From Vanilla planifolia (taxonomy: Eukaryota > Streptophyta > Magnoliopsida > Asparagales > Orchidaceae), in assembly GCA_023846275.1 (NCBI GenBank), contig JAIUJO010000184.1, positions 186,001 to 250,000 on the forward strand: a stretch of DNA of 64,000 bases, written 5' to 3'. The notes below the pieces were generated by a model, which saw only the letters and a program-made list of their open reading frames with translations, did not search any database and was not told the DNA's origin. Within the stretch, counting starts at the first letter, position 1. Every line of letters begins with the position of its first letter. A program made the position numbers and the translations under genes. Of the stretch, positions 48,601-61,719 are shown piece after piece.

Positions 48601-49340
48601 ATGGGGATTTGAATTCTATAAATAAGAGGTTTGGGTGTGGTGAGTATATGGGTCCCAAATGCATCTCATTCCACTAATTTTGGTACTTCAGTGTTATAGC
48701 ACCTTTGGCTTAATAGAAAGTTGTAAGCACATCTGGACAAGTTGCTCAATTTAGCCGCATTATAAAGAATTATTCAATTTACTGTTGTTGGTTGTTCCAT
48801 TTCTCCAATCATATCCAACTGGAGCTTTGATGGCCTTCAGAGATTGTTTGTTACCTATTATTTGACTTCTTTGATAGGTTGGATTAGGCTTTATTATGAT
48901 CCAATAGTACAAGATAATCGAGATGCTAGAATTGGTATAGTTATTCAAGATGACTTGGGTAGGCCTATTATTTTTACTAAAAAAACTTGAATTTCAAGTT
49001 CAAATTTTGTCGTAGAGATTATTGCCATTCTTGAAGAAATAGAGCTTCTTACAATGTTGCTTCAAAAATATCCATGTATTGGAGAACAAATTAGTCTCTA
49101 CAACAGCTACTATTAAAGTGAACCTATTTCTTATATCCACAACGAACAAGAGTATCGATCATAGTGCTATAATATATGTGCTTGGTATTCAATCCTTCAA
49201 CCTATCTCACATAAACTGTAAATGCAATAATGCAACCAACTATGTTATGCATTGCAACTTTTTGTGTGAATTAGTTTTGGATTAGGGAAAAGCACTTCAG
49301 AAACTACCTCAATATAGTCTTTTCTTCATTTTAATTATGA
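45686..49340 (+). mobile_element. Ancient LINE copy F with deleted RT core
   Basis: A partial pre-endonuclease module (GGTTCAAGTTTGGCTCAAGC at the plastid junction) is followed by the endonuclease at 45,890-46,550 (GIRANKSYSYLLHLV; IIIEDFNALI). RT fingers lie near 47,280-47,590, and the thumb resumes near 47,600 with YYGQHSNQVVDLNK. Motifs A, B and C are missing between. RNase H lies at about 48,868-49,075 (GWIRLYYDPIVQDN; EIIAILEEIELLTML). The 3' end is near 49,340. It is in + orientation, like all other copies. Confidence 0.7.
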
Positions 49341-50290
49341 ATCCTTTCAAGGATAGTATAATAGAGGCTTCTGCCATTTCCTTATCAAGGAACCTAAAGA
49401 ATTTTAGAAGGTATTATTTGTGAATTACGAACGGGCGTAAGGCATTGTTGGTGATGGTGATGCATGGATGAGTAGAAGGCATCATTAGAGATTGAAGGAG
49501 GGAGAAGAAATGTGGTGGATGGAGGTGGAGAAACTATGTGGATGGGGAGACTCTATGGCAAAGTTTGGTTCTAATATTTAAGAGGCGAGTTTGGGCATCT
49601 CGGTGTATGATTCTATTTTTTGTTAATTTTTAAATAGATCTAGAATTCATAATGCTCTTAGTAGATAGTGTGGTGTAGTTATTTATGATAGGAACTAAAT
49701 CTCCTAAGATTTGAAAGTCAATGAGTGGTGGCTTGGTGTAATTATCCTTATGATTAATGACCATTACAACATTTAGAATTCACTTGGTTATACTTTGGAG
49801 CCCGCAAACTCGTTGTGAGCATTTTTTATTTTGGGATTGTCATTTTAGTAAGAGCTTTGATGCAAATTGGTAGGAAAACTCAAGGAAGTGTGAGGAAAAC
49901 ATAGTTCCATTAATGGAAGCACCATAATTAGACAAGGCTTGTTATGATGAGAATATGTCTTAGGACACTAAGGGTGCTTCTTCATGGTTGTGTGGTGGAT
50001 TAATAGTGGAAATACATAAAGACCAAGGACATAGTCGAAAGAGGAAAAATTGACATTACCAAAGAGTGAAATGGGTTTGAATGAATAGACTAATTATGTT
50101 TCCACTCTCAAGAAGTCATCATATCCAAAAATTGTTGATGTGAGCGATTTATGTGGTTACATAAAAGGTGTGCATAGGAATGCAATAGTGGCCATAGAAG
50201 ATAATTCATGGAATGAAAAACATGAATCACATATCCCAATTAAGGTATGCTTTAAAGAGTCACTTATTGGAAGGAGAATAAGCATTGGTA
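49341..50290. other. LINE-leader-like sequence and unassigned DNA
   Basis: The first about 200 bp (TTTCCTTATCAAGGAACCTA, then GTTGGTGATGGTGATGCATG) resembles the leaders at 37,690 and 56,420. The rest is unassigned. No further LINE protein motif is seen before the repeat block. Confidence 0.45.
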
Positions 50291-53200
50291 TTTCGACACT
50301 AATAAGAGGTCCCCCCATTGACTACTCAGAGAGCCAACAACTTTAGATCTCCATTAGAGAGACATCTCATTCCTATAGTAACAATTTTAAGCAATGACAA
50401 TGGTCAAAAAGGGTTACTTGTTTTTGGCACAAAATGCCACGAATGAAGAAACCCACCACAAGGGACAGGCAGATGCCACCATGCACTTCACCATGTAAGG
50501 TAGGAGCACAGACGATAAGGACATTATTGACTGCACCTGCCATTATTTAAACTTTATTGCAACATGAGAAAAATTGTGTCTTACAATGCCATATGCAAAG
50601 AAGAAAGAGTGGCTCTTTGAAAATGCACAATAATAAGTCTGATAATAGAAAATCACTTATTTTGACACAGGCCATACTACAACACATATTTGCCCATATG
50701 GAATACATATTAGAATAATTTTCTCAAGGAAGAAGGCAAGTACACTAATAAGACGTAAGCTTATCCATATACCCATAGAGTGTAGCATAAAAATTTTTTA
50801 AAAACGTTACACTTCAAGTGCCTAGCAATAAATGAGCAAAGGATGTAATATGGCACACATGGATAGTGTTGTAGCACACCCATTATTTTATCACGTGCAT
50901 AACAATTAAAGCATGTGGCTTGAGCTAAAGGCAAGCATGTAAAACCCTAGTGCATAATGCTCCAAGTTGCTTATGACCTTTTGTAGATTACATATTTTGA
51001 TGATTAAGTCATGGAAGAAGGCAAGTCTTTCAATAAGGCATCATTGCATGCATGTGCAAAAAGCATGTAGCACTAAAAATGAAAACATTACTCTTTGTGC
51101 ACTGCACCAGCTTCAAGAAGGATGTTGTGGGACATACACGAACTTTCTACTACACACACATATAGTGGATTATTGCATATTTTAGGGACAATTCTAAGAA
51201 AGCATAAACGTTAGTTCATATTTCACCATCCAAGTTCCAATCAACCATGGGCTACAAAGTCAACTACGCCATGAAGCACATTGCCCATTGGAGATTTAAT
51301 ATTTCAACAATTTTGTCAAAGAGGAAGGAAAGTTTCCAAACAAGGAATCACCTTACTTATGCACTAGTAATATAAGATCTAAAAATTCTAAAAAATGTTA
51401 TAATTTTTTTGCCCCACTAAAAATGTGTAAAGGCAATAGGCTGCTTGCAAACTGATTACATCTCGTATGAATAGTGGGTTGTTATGAGTGGTTACAAACC
51501 CAACAAGCACTAACCCTAACACGTATTACACCATCCAACTTTTGTTTCATCACAAACTGCACTGTGTCCATCATTGTCTCTTGTAGATTGCCTATTAGAA
51601 TATTCTGTTATGGAGAAAGGCAAGTCACATAATATAAAATCACATTGTCTATGCAAAAAAAGCTTACAATGCTAAAAATCCCAAGATACACATAGTAAGA
51701 CCCAATGGTTGTGCACATTGGATGTGAAAAGGAATGCATGCATAGGCTACCCACAAGTGAACAGTCTACTGTTAGTGCTAATACATGCCCAATGCTTTAA
51801 CATATGCATCGCTACAATAACATGATGCTTGGGCTATGATAAATCTTGTAAAACACTAGCATATGCTGTATTATCCAACTATCACAATGCTGCTGGGCAC
51901 CACATCACACATTGATCCTTTTGGATTACATATTGTGACGATTCCATCAAAGATGAGGGTAAGTCTCTTAAGAAGACATAAACTTTTCCAAGAAATAGCT
52001 ACATGCATTGGTAAAAATAAAAAAAAAGGTCCCACTCTATGGGTGACACTAGCCACATGTAGGGGCCGCTAATCGGATTACATGGACTGGTTTTTAAGCT
52101 CATGAATAATGGTGTAAGGCACAATTAGTGATGTAGGCTAGCATGCACAAAACTTGTACATATTGCACCATCCAACTTCAATTTCACCACAAACCAAATC
52201 ATGCCACACATTGCCCCTTGTAGATTGCAGATTGTGATAATTTTGTCAAGATAGAAGGCAATTCTCCTAATAGTGCAACACAATATCAATGTGTCAGTAG
52301 TCTAGATTGCAAAAAATTCCAAAAACAGTGATACACTTTTTGGGACCCCACCAACTACACACATTAGAGGAAGTAGAATTCATAGATTGGCCATCGTATG
52401 TGCAAACAATTCATTGCCATGCGTGTGGAAAGTGCAATACTAAATGAGTCCATTGTTCTATGGTACATAAAGTGCTCTATTGTATGCATAGCTGTAGTAT
52501 TGTACACAGAGGGCTATATCTAAGCATGCACAAACCTTATTGCATAGTGCTCCATCCAACTTCTACTTCCCCTTAGGTTGCATCAAGCTAAAAATTACTT
52601 ATTGTGAATTGCATATTGTCACCATTTTGCCAATGAAGAAGGCATCTCCCCTAATAAGGCATCACTTAATCCAAGAACCAGTAGCTCATAGTGCTAAAAC
52701 TTTGAAAAAAAATGTTACAATTTATGAGTGTGACCAACATTTCCCAAGTGGAGGTGTGCATACACAAACTGACTTCCCACATGCACACAATGCTACAAAA
52801 TCCATAGTTCTTTGCTGCACTCCTATAGTTATGGGTGTTGCCTAGCATCCACAAACTTTAGTTCACATTGCACCATCAGACTTTTACATCACCATAGCCA
52901 GACCATGCCACACATTGCCCATTATAGATTGTGTATTGTGATGATATCGATGAGGATGGGGTCAAGTCTCCCAACAAGGCATCACCTTCTACAAGTGCTA
53001 GCATCTTACAGAACACAATGGATGCTACAAGGTACATGTGTCCTAGTCATCATGCATTCACACACTTTTATAGTGCATCCAATGTTCTATTGCAAATACT
53101 AGCAATAGTGTGTTGCTTAGGCTACAACCAACAATGCACAAAACAAAACACATATTGTACCATCCAAGTTCCACTTTTTTGTTGGATGCCCTGCATAGGA

Positions 53201-53570
53201 TGTTTCCCCTTAAGGACTACAAATGAAACTATTTTGTTAAGAAAGATGGCTAGTCACCTAATAGAGCATAACCTTATCCATGTGCTAGTAGCCTATAGTG
53301 CTTAAAATCCCTAGACAAAGTTATGCTTTTCAAGCTCGACCAACCACACCCACTGGATGTTGTTGGGCACATGTAGACTTTCTATCACCACGTGCACAGT
53401 GCTATAATGCATGTAGTTCTTTACTATGCATGCACAGTTTTGCAATTCATGTGACTCTTTATCACAATCACATCTGGAGTATTGTGGATCTAAGGCAACA
53501 ACTTAGCATGCAGAAATTGTAGTGAATAATGCACAAGTTGGATTTCCCATGCTTGTACCTATTTTGAGTC
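50290..53570 (+). repeat. Second tandem repeat family, block 2 (about nine units) with header
   Basis: The header at about 50,290-50,610 contains AATGGTCAAAAAGGGTTACT, GGCACAAAATGCCAC, CACCACAAGGGACAGG and TTTATTGCAACATGAG. These are close equivalents of the header at 26,800-26,990. Units follow with the ACCATCCAAC-type anchor near 50,934, 51,198, 51,500, 51,847, 52,139, 52,522, 52,845, 53,131 and 53,503. Spacing is 264-383 bp. The phrases are the same as in block 1a. Short open frames here are chance products of the repeats. Confidence 0.8.
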
Positions 53571-54600
53571 AATTGTCTCATGCTTAGATAAGGCTCTCAT
53601 TGGGTTCTCACAAAATTAGTCCTTTAGCCAGCATGCATTGACCCACTCTCATCATGTGAGTAGAATGAGAAATCCACTAACGGTTTAAGGAATCGATACT
53701 GAGACCATAGGCCCAACCTAAAGAGCCAATCCTTTTACTAAAGTTACAGAGACAATTTGCAAACTTTTGCTATCTACAATGATCGATTGACTAGAGGTTG
53801 TTCACCTTGAAGACTAAATTTGGCTATGAGTATGACCTGGCATGGATGGCAATCCGCCATTTGAAATTTAACTTGTCAATTGGGGTGCATCGAACACCAC
53901 TCAACATGTAGTGCTCTTCAAATCGGTTTGGTCTACCAAGAGCAAAGTAGTTTTAGGATTGACAAACAATTAAGAAGAAACAATAAAAATTCTTTGGCAC
54001 CCACTCAAGAATTTTAACTAGAGTCCTTTTTTATGCTCACATCAAATAACACTCTTCAATAGGTTTCCTCCATCTCTTAGCTTTAACTAACAAATGCAAG
54101 TGTCATTCACATGGAACCTTTCCACCCTTTGGCATTCAATGTTGTTATTTGAATATTTGTTACTATAACCAAGATCTACATCAGTAGATGCTCCACATGG
54201 GGTTGGTTTCTTGAGTTTTTACAGACCATTGTACCCTCTTAGACATCGAGCCATTGAATTGCACTAACAGCAAGATGTGGGTCACACACTTAGGTGCTAT
54301 TCATTTTTTGGGATAATTGATTAGTCCGCTAAACTTTTACACATTCCTTAGGAAATTTAAATTTTCATAACTACAACTTGCTGTATTAATTAAATAATAG
54401 CCATTATGGGACTTTCATTAGCATATAGTTACACATAATAATCTAGGTTTTAGTTCGTTCCACAACTCCAGTTTTGCTTATCATAAATGGCTCACTTGGA
54501 ACATAGATTCCTTGGCTCAAGTCATCAAGGTAGTTGAGGTTTCATGCCTATTTAGGGATTGTGAATATGTTGAGGGAATTATGCCCCTGATCCTCTAATC
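53571..54600. other. Unassigned region
   Basis: No tandem structure, transposon motif or convincing open frame is recognised. Composition is slightly less AT-rich than the LINE copies. Confidence 0.4.
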
Positions 54601-55190
54601 ATTAGATTTACTTAAATGAACTCTAGATATGGCTCCAACTATCCTACGAGAACCTTTAAATCAAACTAGCTACAACTTGGTTTGATTATTTATTTGTACC
54701 TATACCCAAGTCAGACGAGTGATTTTTACATCAGTATCACTATGGGCCTCCACTTGAATTTCCTCTAGCTTCATCTCACTTAAGCATAGTTCTCTATCTT
54801 TTCGGTCTCAAATGGCATGCTATCACCTATACCTTTCACAGAAAATTTGTGTTAGTTAGTGCCTCACCTTTCAAATGAAGATCACATCAGTCAGCATCCT
54901 TCCAAACTTTGGACTTGCACACCTATCAACTCACAATCATGTCAAAATTTTTGGTTTATGTTTCAAGGTAGGTCACATGGCAAGCCTTTTAGCCATCACA
55001 AAAACATGTGATGCCTCCATTTCTTGCCTTGATGGGGCACACTTTCTGGGCTCCTGTTGCTATGATGGCTCAGGCTATCTACTTCTTGAGCAATGCAACA
55101 AATTGTATGATGATGCTTGGTATGAAGTTGAAGCACATCGTTGGGTTTCGTATGGTTCCATATTAAAAATTTTAAGAACTCTTTAACTCT
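54601..55190 (+). pseudogene. Possible ORF1-like zinc-knuckle remnant of another LINE family
   Basis: The frame 54,875-55,186 reads VKIFGLCFKVGHMASLLAIT, which resembles a degraded knuckle of the type C-F-x-C-G-H-x-x-x-x-C found in LINE ORF1 proteins. It is preceded by text compatible with the DUF4283 end (SASPFQMKITSVSI). Two of the Cys are missing, so this is only a suggestion. A chance frame cannot be excluded. Confidence 0.25.
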
Positions 55191-56225
55191 TTTTTCAAAG
55201 TAATTTTCATCTTTCCCTTATGGTACTTACTAGCTATTAGCCTCTTATAATTATCTATCCTTGAACAAAATTTACCACCAAATTTGAGGTCCACTTCCAA
55301 ACAACCCAACTCATTCATACCACCTTTTGTAGAAGTATGGTATGAGCTAAACAGGCTTTCGCCATCCTTGGCACCACCTTCCATAAGATTTGATTCTAAT
55401 CAATTGCAGAGGACACCTCTCTACACTAAAATTTTTTTTTTCAAGTTGCCTGGTTTCCTTACTAGGTTTGACCATTTTTTCTAATCATTAGTAAGAGAAT
55501 TTCTATGAGTTCCTTCTTCTCTACTTATTTATATGTTTAAACTTAGGGGCAACCCTTATTTGACTTGAGGTCATAATTCCACACTAAGGAGCATGGAGTT
55601 GGATTTATCAGGGGTACCTACTTTTTCGATTGTAACATTAATTCCTACTAGTCAACACCATAAAATTTAGTGGCATACATCTCTTACCATGTTGACTGTT
55701 ACCATCACTCATTGCTTCAACAATTTATGCCATAGCTCAGAGAGCTATGCACATCTTATTCCCTTTGCTTTCATCCATCAATGCAGCTTGAATTCAAAAA
55801 ATGGTATGTTCAAAAGATTATAAAATTCACAACACGTATCAAATCTCGTTGCCTTATTCAACATTATGAGAACCAAGATATTCATTGTCAAGAGTTGTTC
55901 AATGTTTTATTTCCATGCCCCACAAAACCTGGTCACAAATAGTAAACTTGTTGCTAGCTTAACATTTGCTCTCCTTTCATGCATGATAATGTCAATAAGT
56001 TATTGTTTATCCTCCATAACATTAGCACCATGTAGAAGAAAGAGCACATACGATGAAAGAATGTGACATTGAATAGTTGTCGTACCCCAATTGTTTGTGC
56101 AGATCGCTCAGTCATTTATAACGCTCTTTAATGATGCTTCTAATTTTTCAAATAGTAAAATCTTGTTATGACTTCTCATTCCTATAAATGATAAGGATTA
56201 GTGGACTTCTCATTGAGTCATTATT
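55191..56225. other. Unassigned region
   Basis: Open frames of about 66-70 codons on both strands have no recognisable motif. No repeat unit is seen. Confidence 0.4.
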
Positions 56226-56400
56226 AGTTTTGTGAAGGGAATACAATCCTTAAACTTTCCACAAACTGCACCAAGCTCATTCAACAATCGATTACATTGT
56301 TCATTATGTTATTTTGTATGATTTTTTTATTGCATTTGGGAAGGCCACTTTCAAAATTGCTTCAACGTTGCCTTTTTTCTTTTATTTATGGACGTCCATA
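56226..56400 (+). mobile_element. 3' terminal fragment of a LINE (copy H)
   Basis: GTTATTTTGTATGATTTTTT, the following TTGGGAAGGCCACTTTCAAA and TTTCTTTTATTTATGGACG are equivalents of the last part of copy F (49,180-49,340), between RNase H and the 3' end. Only about 175 bp is present. It is followed at once by the leader of copy C. Confidence 0.5.
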
Positions 56401-57249
56401 GGAGAGTATGTTGCATGCTTTAGCCATTTCCTTATCAAGGATCCTATAATTTCATCTAAAACATAGAGATTTTGGCAAGTGGTTAGAACTGTCAGAGAAT
56501 ACAGGTGTTGGTAATAAAATTGTAGGTCGTTGAAATTATTGGTGATTGATGGAATATTTGAAAGGTAGAATTGTCCATCTCATTGGAAGGCTTGTTTGTG
56601 TGTCACATTTTTTATTACCAGAGAACATTGAAATGGACCTAGTATTAACAATTCTTTGTGTAATTTATGTATAGTGTTGAACAATGATGGGAAAGAAGTC
56701 TAGAAAGATTGCAAAATAAAAATTAAATTCATTGTACAAGCATCTTGGGCATGGGTGATGGGGGAAGAGGCTCTCATCCCTAAAAGAGAAAATTTTTGGG
56801 ATCTTAGAATTACCTACAACTAGTGGTTTAGCATATTATTGTAATGGAACTGAACAAAATGTAAGGAATATTGTGGAGACTTCACTAGAAGTGTTCAAGT
56901 CAAAGGAGGGCTAATGTGGTACGAATTCTTCTAAGGATGATGAGGGTGAATCCTTTAGGATGCAAGAAGCATTAGCTGTGAAGTGGGCACAATAGTGAAC
57001 TAAAGCCAAATAAGCTCACAAAATTATGTATTCTATTAAAGGAGAATGCTAGATGTCTGTTTAGAAACTTAAGTAGCTATCAACAATGGTGCATCCAAAT
57101 TATTTGAGAGAATGTCAAAAAGGTGGTTGAGGAGAATTCACTGAATGGAAAGAAACTAGCATGCAGTCAAATTAAAATGAGCTTAGGAATGCTCTTAAAG
57201 GATGGAGAACAAATAGTGACAAAAACATTTGTTTTGAAGGTTCATTTCA

Positions 57250-57960
57250 TAATTACATGGAGAAACCAGTAAATGTAGATGTCAAGTTGATAGCACCAAG
57301 TGATACCTCTATAATAAATGACAAAATTTTCCTTTCAAAGAGGCTTGTGGTGAATGAGTTCATTAGCACCAAGTTGATCTTGTTGGCATAGTGTATATTG
57401 TTGTTTATCCTTTCAAAGGATTGCCAAAGAACTCCAGCATAGTTGACTATTTTTGTTTGCACTTTGAGTCAGTTATGGATAGAGATTCTATGTAGTTGGG
57501 AACTCTTTGGCAAGTTGTAGGGCTTGTGTTGGGACTAAATATGTAGACACCTACGTTTAAGCTTAGTACATCAGTGATTATGTGTGCTCCAATATGGTTT
57601 TGTTTTTCAATAATCTCCCTCATGTATTGAGACTTGAAGAGCTTTTAGTGCATTGCTAAAGCTATGGATGACTCTATTCAAATTGATGGATAGACAACTT
57701 ACATGCAAAGATCATCCTTTTGAAGAGTTTGTAAGCTCCTTAGAGTGGGTATATTGCTAAATGGTCAATTTGCCCACTCTTTTTAGATGTTTGATTTTGA
57801 AGGACTACCCTTTATCTACTTCACTTGTGACAAAGCGGGACATGCTTCCAAGATATGTATATCTAGTGAGTTGGTTCATAATGCTACTGTAGTCAAAAGC
57901 TTTTGTCCTTTTGAGATAGTACCTGATCAAGATATGAATGAGGGGAAATTGTAAATAAAA
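57250..57960 (+). pseudogene. LINE ORF1 remnant (DUF4283-like and zinc knuckle), copy C
   Basis: Reading across frames: KLIAPSDTSIINDKIFLSKR near 57,280, VVYPFKGLPKNSSIVDYF near 57,400, LGTLWQVVGLVLGLN near 57,500, FKLSTSVIMCAPIWFCF near 57,555 and AKAMDDSIQIDG near 57,660. The knuckle YFTCDKAGHASKIC at about 57,822 keeps all but its first Cys. The order equals copy A (LLGPWQIAGQAMGL, FKLGDSHAMCALIWVLF, AKAIGNPFLLDG, then knuckle). Copy B lacks the part before 57,686. Confidence 0.75.
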
Positions 57961-58679
57961 GGTCATGATGGGAAACAATTGGTTTGGCTTCATGGATGAT
58001 TTTGCAACATAGGAAGAGGATAGTGTTAGCAGCAACACAATAAAGGAAGAATGTGAATTGCAAAGATCTAAGTAGGAAAGAGTTGACTGGGCTTTACATG
58101 CTAGAAGTTAAAGAGAAAGTTGTGCATAGGGGCACAACCTAACCCAAGAATTATTGGCATAGAGGGCATTCATCTAAGATAAAGTATGTACACAAATAGA
58201 TTGAGCATGGGGAAGATGAAATTAATACAAATAAAAAATATTGTTCATGAATTAATACGGTTGTGGATGATGGTTGTAGTGACTCTTCATAGATTCAGGT
58301 ATAGATTTTGAAAATATAGGTGGAAGTGTTAGGTAATCTTAGTCCATCTACTATTATATCATTGGCTATGCTTGTTAGAAGGGCAAAAGATCTATGGAAT
58401 AATTTGGATTTTATAAAGAAAACAAGGAATGGGAAAGAAAGGTGATTGCCTCAGTTAAGTTTGAAAATTCAAAAAGAAAAAACTATGGTATTATAGAAAA
58501 ACATTGGAATTCAAAGAATATGGAGCAAGGGCATTTTCTTACCTAGACCTTTTGAGCAATTGTAGATGGCTAAGGTGTTATAAGATGCATTTGGAAACCG
58601 CACTTAGTAAATTTTAAGGCTTTACATTGTCATGATTTTTAAGGTACTTTGGCTAGGGCATATAAGGGTTAGCTAATTA

Positions 58680-59370
58680 CATGAAGTTCATTTGGCCTGA
58701 AAACTAGTGGTTTTTTATTACATTCTTGGTTATGATCTTATTGGACAAGTCTTAAGCTTGGCAAGAGCATGGCTACTACTACTAAGTAGAGAGAAACAAC
58801 ATTAAGTTTGGTCAAGACACCACGATTAACATGAATGCAAATTTTTCTAGTTTTTTTGTAGTATTGGAAGGACTCAAAATGGCAATAGAGGGGATGTGCA
58901 TTTCTTGGAGATGTATTCTACATAGAATTCTTGGAGATTTTTTAGCAGTGGTGATTGCTCATCTATGTGGCCATACGTTTTGATGTGTGCTCATTTGCCA
59001 GCATCATTAAATGCTTTTATGTAAAATCCTTAATTAACATGCCTAGGATGCTGTTAATATTTAGTCATTGGGAGATTTGTTAAGCATCAAAGAATCTTGT
59101 GTACATCAATTTACTACAACAAGGGCAAATTTGGAGTAATTGAGTTCTACTTTTAAGAAACAAGCTTATCACCTAGCCATAAAATTGTTTAATAGAATTC
59201 TTATTTGGAAAATACCTTCTTTAGTTTCTTGAACTTGATACTTTAATTTTATGATAGAGGTGGTTGTATTTAGGATGATGGCCTAAAACAGCAGTTGGAA
59301 TATTTACTTAATTACAAATAAAGTTAAATGGCATACTTTCTTCCTTGGTTGAAACTTTAGACTTTTGATT
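58680..59370 (+). repeat. Unassigned pre-endonuclease module, copy C unit 1
   Basis: Colinear with 29,021-29,720 in copy B. It shares GAAGTTCATTTGGC, GAGAGAAACAACATTAAGTT and TGTGTACATCAATTTACTAC. Confidence 0.6.
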
Positions 59371-60170
59371 TGCTCTAATGCTTCTAATCATGATAAGTTT
59401 ACTTGTCATAAAAACTAGTGGTTTCAATTACTTACATGATGATCATCTTGAGGTTCAAGCTTGGCTCAAACTTGGCTATGGTTACAAGGTGTGTAAATGT
59501 GACATTATGCTTTGTCAAGATGTGATGATTAATAGGAATGCGAATAAGACTCGAAATATCTATAACAAGGATGTAAAATTCTTGGAGATGAATTCAATGT
59601 AGAATTCCTAGAGATATTGTAACTAGTGGTGGTTGTCAGTCCTTGTGGCCATTTGATATGATGAGTGAATGTTGGTAAGCTTAGTTGAAAGCTTTTGTGT
59701 AAAACATTATATTGCCATGCACAAGAAACCATGGTTATTTAGCCATTTCATGATTTTCTTTGCATTTAAGAAGCTTATGTATAACAACTTACTACTATAA
59801 GAGAAAATTCGGAGCAATGGTGTGCTATTTTTGTGAAGCACCTTTATTGGAAGGTCATGAAAATTCTCAAACAAAACTCTTATATGGGTGAGCAGTTCTT
59901 TAGTTGCCTAGAAATGGTACTTTATTATTAAGACAGAGGAAGATTATTTCAGGAGGAGGAGCTCCAATGGGCTACAGAATATTTTCTTAATTGTAAACAA
60001 TAGCTAGAGGCTTTAGCCTTCTTTACAAGGCCATTATTACTACTGATGTTTAAGTCTTAGATGTTGTTATGAAAAGCAATTGCATCTAAATTCAGATATG
60101 GCATGGTCAAGAGGGTTGCAGAGCTAAGCAGTTTTACCTAGGCACACTTTTTTAGCTAATAATATATGCC
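59371..60170 (+). repeat. Unassigned pre-endonuclease module, copy C unit 2
   Basis: The best preserved module. It carries a 74-codon open frame (59,378-59,602) with HDDHLEVQAWLKLGYGYKV and NKTRNIYNKDVKFLEM. Further on are readable pieces such as MKILKQNSYMGEQFFSCLE. It ends directly at an endonuclease start. I recognise no domain. Similar order in copies B, C and E suggests an old protein-coding or regulatory part of this LINE family. Confidence 0.6.
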
Positions 60171-60177
60171 TGTGTTT

Positions 60178-61095
60178 CTAGTATGGAATATTTGAGGGAT
60201 AAGCCATAAAATGTCATAGCTATTTGCAGCACTTAGCAAGAAATAATTGGGGCTTTGTTGTTCCCTTATTGGAATCTTCCATAGTGATTTAATAAACATG
60301 AGGTGGATCAACATTTGTGTATGAATTGGAACTACTTTAACTAATATTTGACTAAATTGTGAAGGGTTAGTTTTTTTATTGAGGTGTTGTGTGGTGTATG
60401 AACCTAAAAATTGTATGATCTACTGGATAGCTTAAAAGAAAATAAGATTATTTACAAAGCTTGTTAGACCAATGATTATTATAGTGGATTTTAACATATT
60501 ACTTGTATATAATAAGGAAAAAGATGGAAATAAAATTTGTGGTGGGTAGGCTCTGCATGAGATCTCTAGGCTCATTAATGATTAGGATTTGACTAACCTA
60601 GAGTTTATTATGAAAAAGTTCTCTTGGTGTAATAATAGATTTGCAATGCTCATATATATGAATGACTTGATAGAGTTTTCATAAATAATGATGGTATGTA
60701 AGCATTCCTAAGCACTACAGTAACACATCTTCATTATATAACATTGGATTATTGCCCTCTACTAATTCTATTTAGACAATTTTTATTGAATAAAATAAAG
60801 TGGAGAGCCTGCCAAAAAACATATGGATATCATTTCCATATTCAATAATGTAATGTATGCAGCTTGGAATTGGATTGTTAGAGGAAACCTTATGAACTAT
60901 CTATCCTCTAAATTTATTAGAGCACTGTTAGATTTAATGAAATGGAGTTTAGATAAAATTGGTAATATTCTTAATAAGCCTAATTTTTTTGCATAGGAGA
61001 TCTAAGTGGTTCAACTTAGGGAATCTTGGATGGAGTTAAAAGAGGTAGAATCTAAAATATGGCGGGTAATAGAAATATAATTTTATCAAAGGAAG
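60178..61095 (+). pseudogene. LINE endonuclease and linker remnant, copy C (first)
   Basis: WNI-stop-G at 60,185, MIYWIA near 60,415, RPMIIIVDFN near 60,470 and TLDYCPLLIL-like text near 60,745 follow the endonuclease order of copy A. The linker reads KWSLDKIGNILNKPN near 60,943. It is colinear with 30,465-31,430. Confidence 0.7.
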
Positions 61096-61099
61096 GACT

Positions 61100-61700
61100 T
61101 TAAATGGCCCCTAAGAGGAGCAACAATTCATTAAGATCTTTGCTACTAAAAATCCTTGGTATTATTATTGGAAGTAATGGTTGTTAATTATGGTGGCAAT
61201 CAGATTTTATGATGGTCCATTGCTCTGCTCATAAAACTATTACAGTGCTAAATGCTATTTTACTATATGAAAAAAGCTATAGGGTTTTACTCATTGGGAG
61301 ATTTCCTGTACATTAAAGAAATAAATGTGCTTTAGTTTACTTAGGAATGGGGAATCTGATAGCATTAGTGTGCTACTTTTATGTGTCAACTTCATTTGGT
61401 GGTATTAGAATTGCTCAAAGAGAACCCTTATTGGGGCAAGAGAATCTTCATTTACTTAGATTTTATATACTAACTTTGAGGTAGTGAAGAAAGTTTGTAG
61501 GCAAAGAATCTCTAATAAAACTTAGAAGACTTATGGAATTGTAAAAAATAGCTTGACCATTTAGCCTTCTTTCTTGAAATACAACTACTACTGATGTTTA
61601 ATTTCCCAGCGTTGCTGTGATTATGTTGTTAATAGTTGTAACCTACATAAGTGCAAGTATTTTGTTTCCATCTAACAATATATCATCGAAATAGTAAGTT
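61100..61700 (+). repeat. Unassigned pre-endonuclease module, copy C unit 3
   Basis: Colinear with 31,431-32,000. It shares TAAATGCTATTTTACT, AAAGAAATAAATGTGCTTTA and GTTTACTTAGGAATGG. Confidence 0.6.
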
Positions 61701-61719
61701 TTGAACATTTAAGGTGCTT

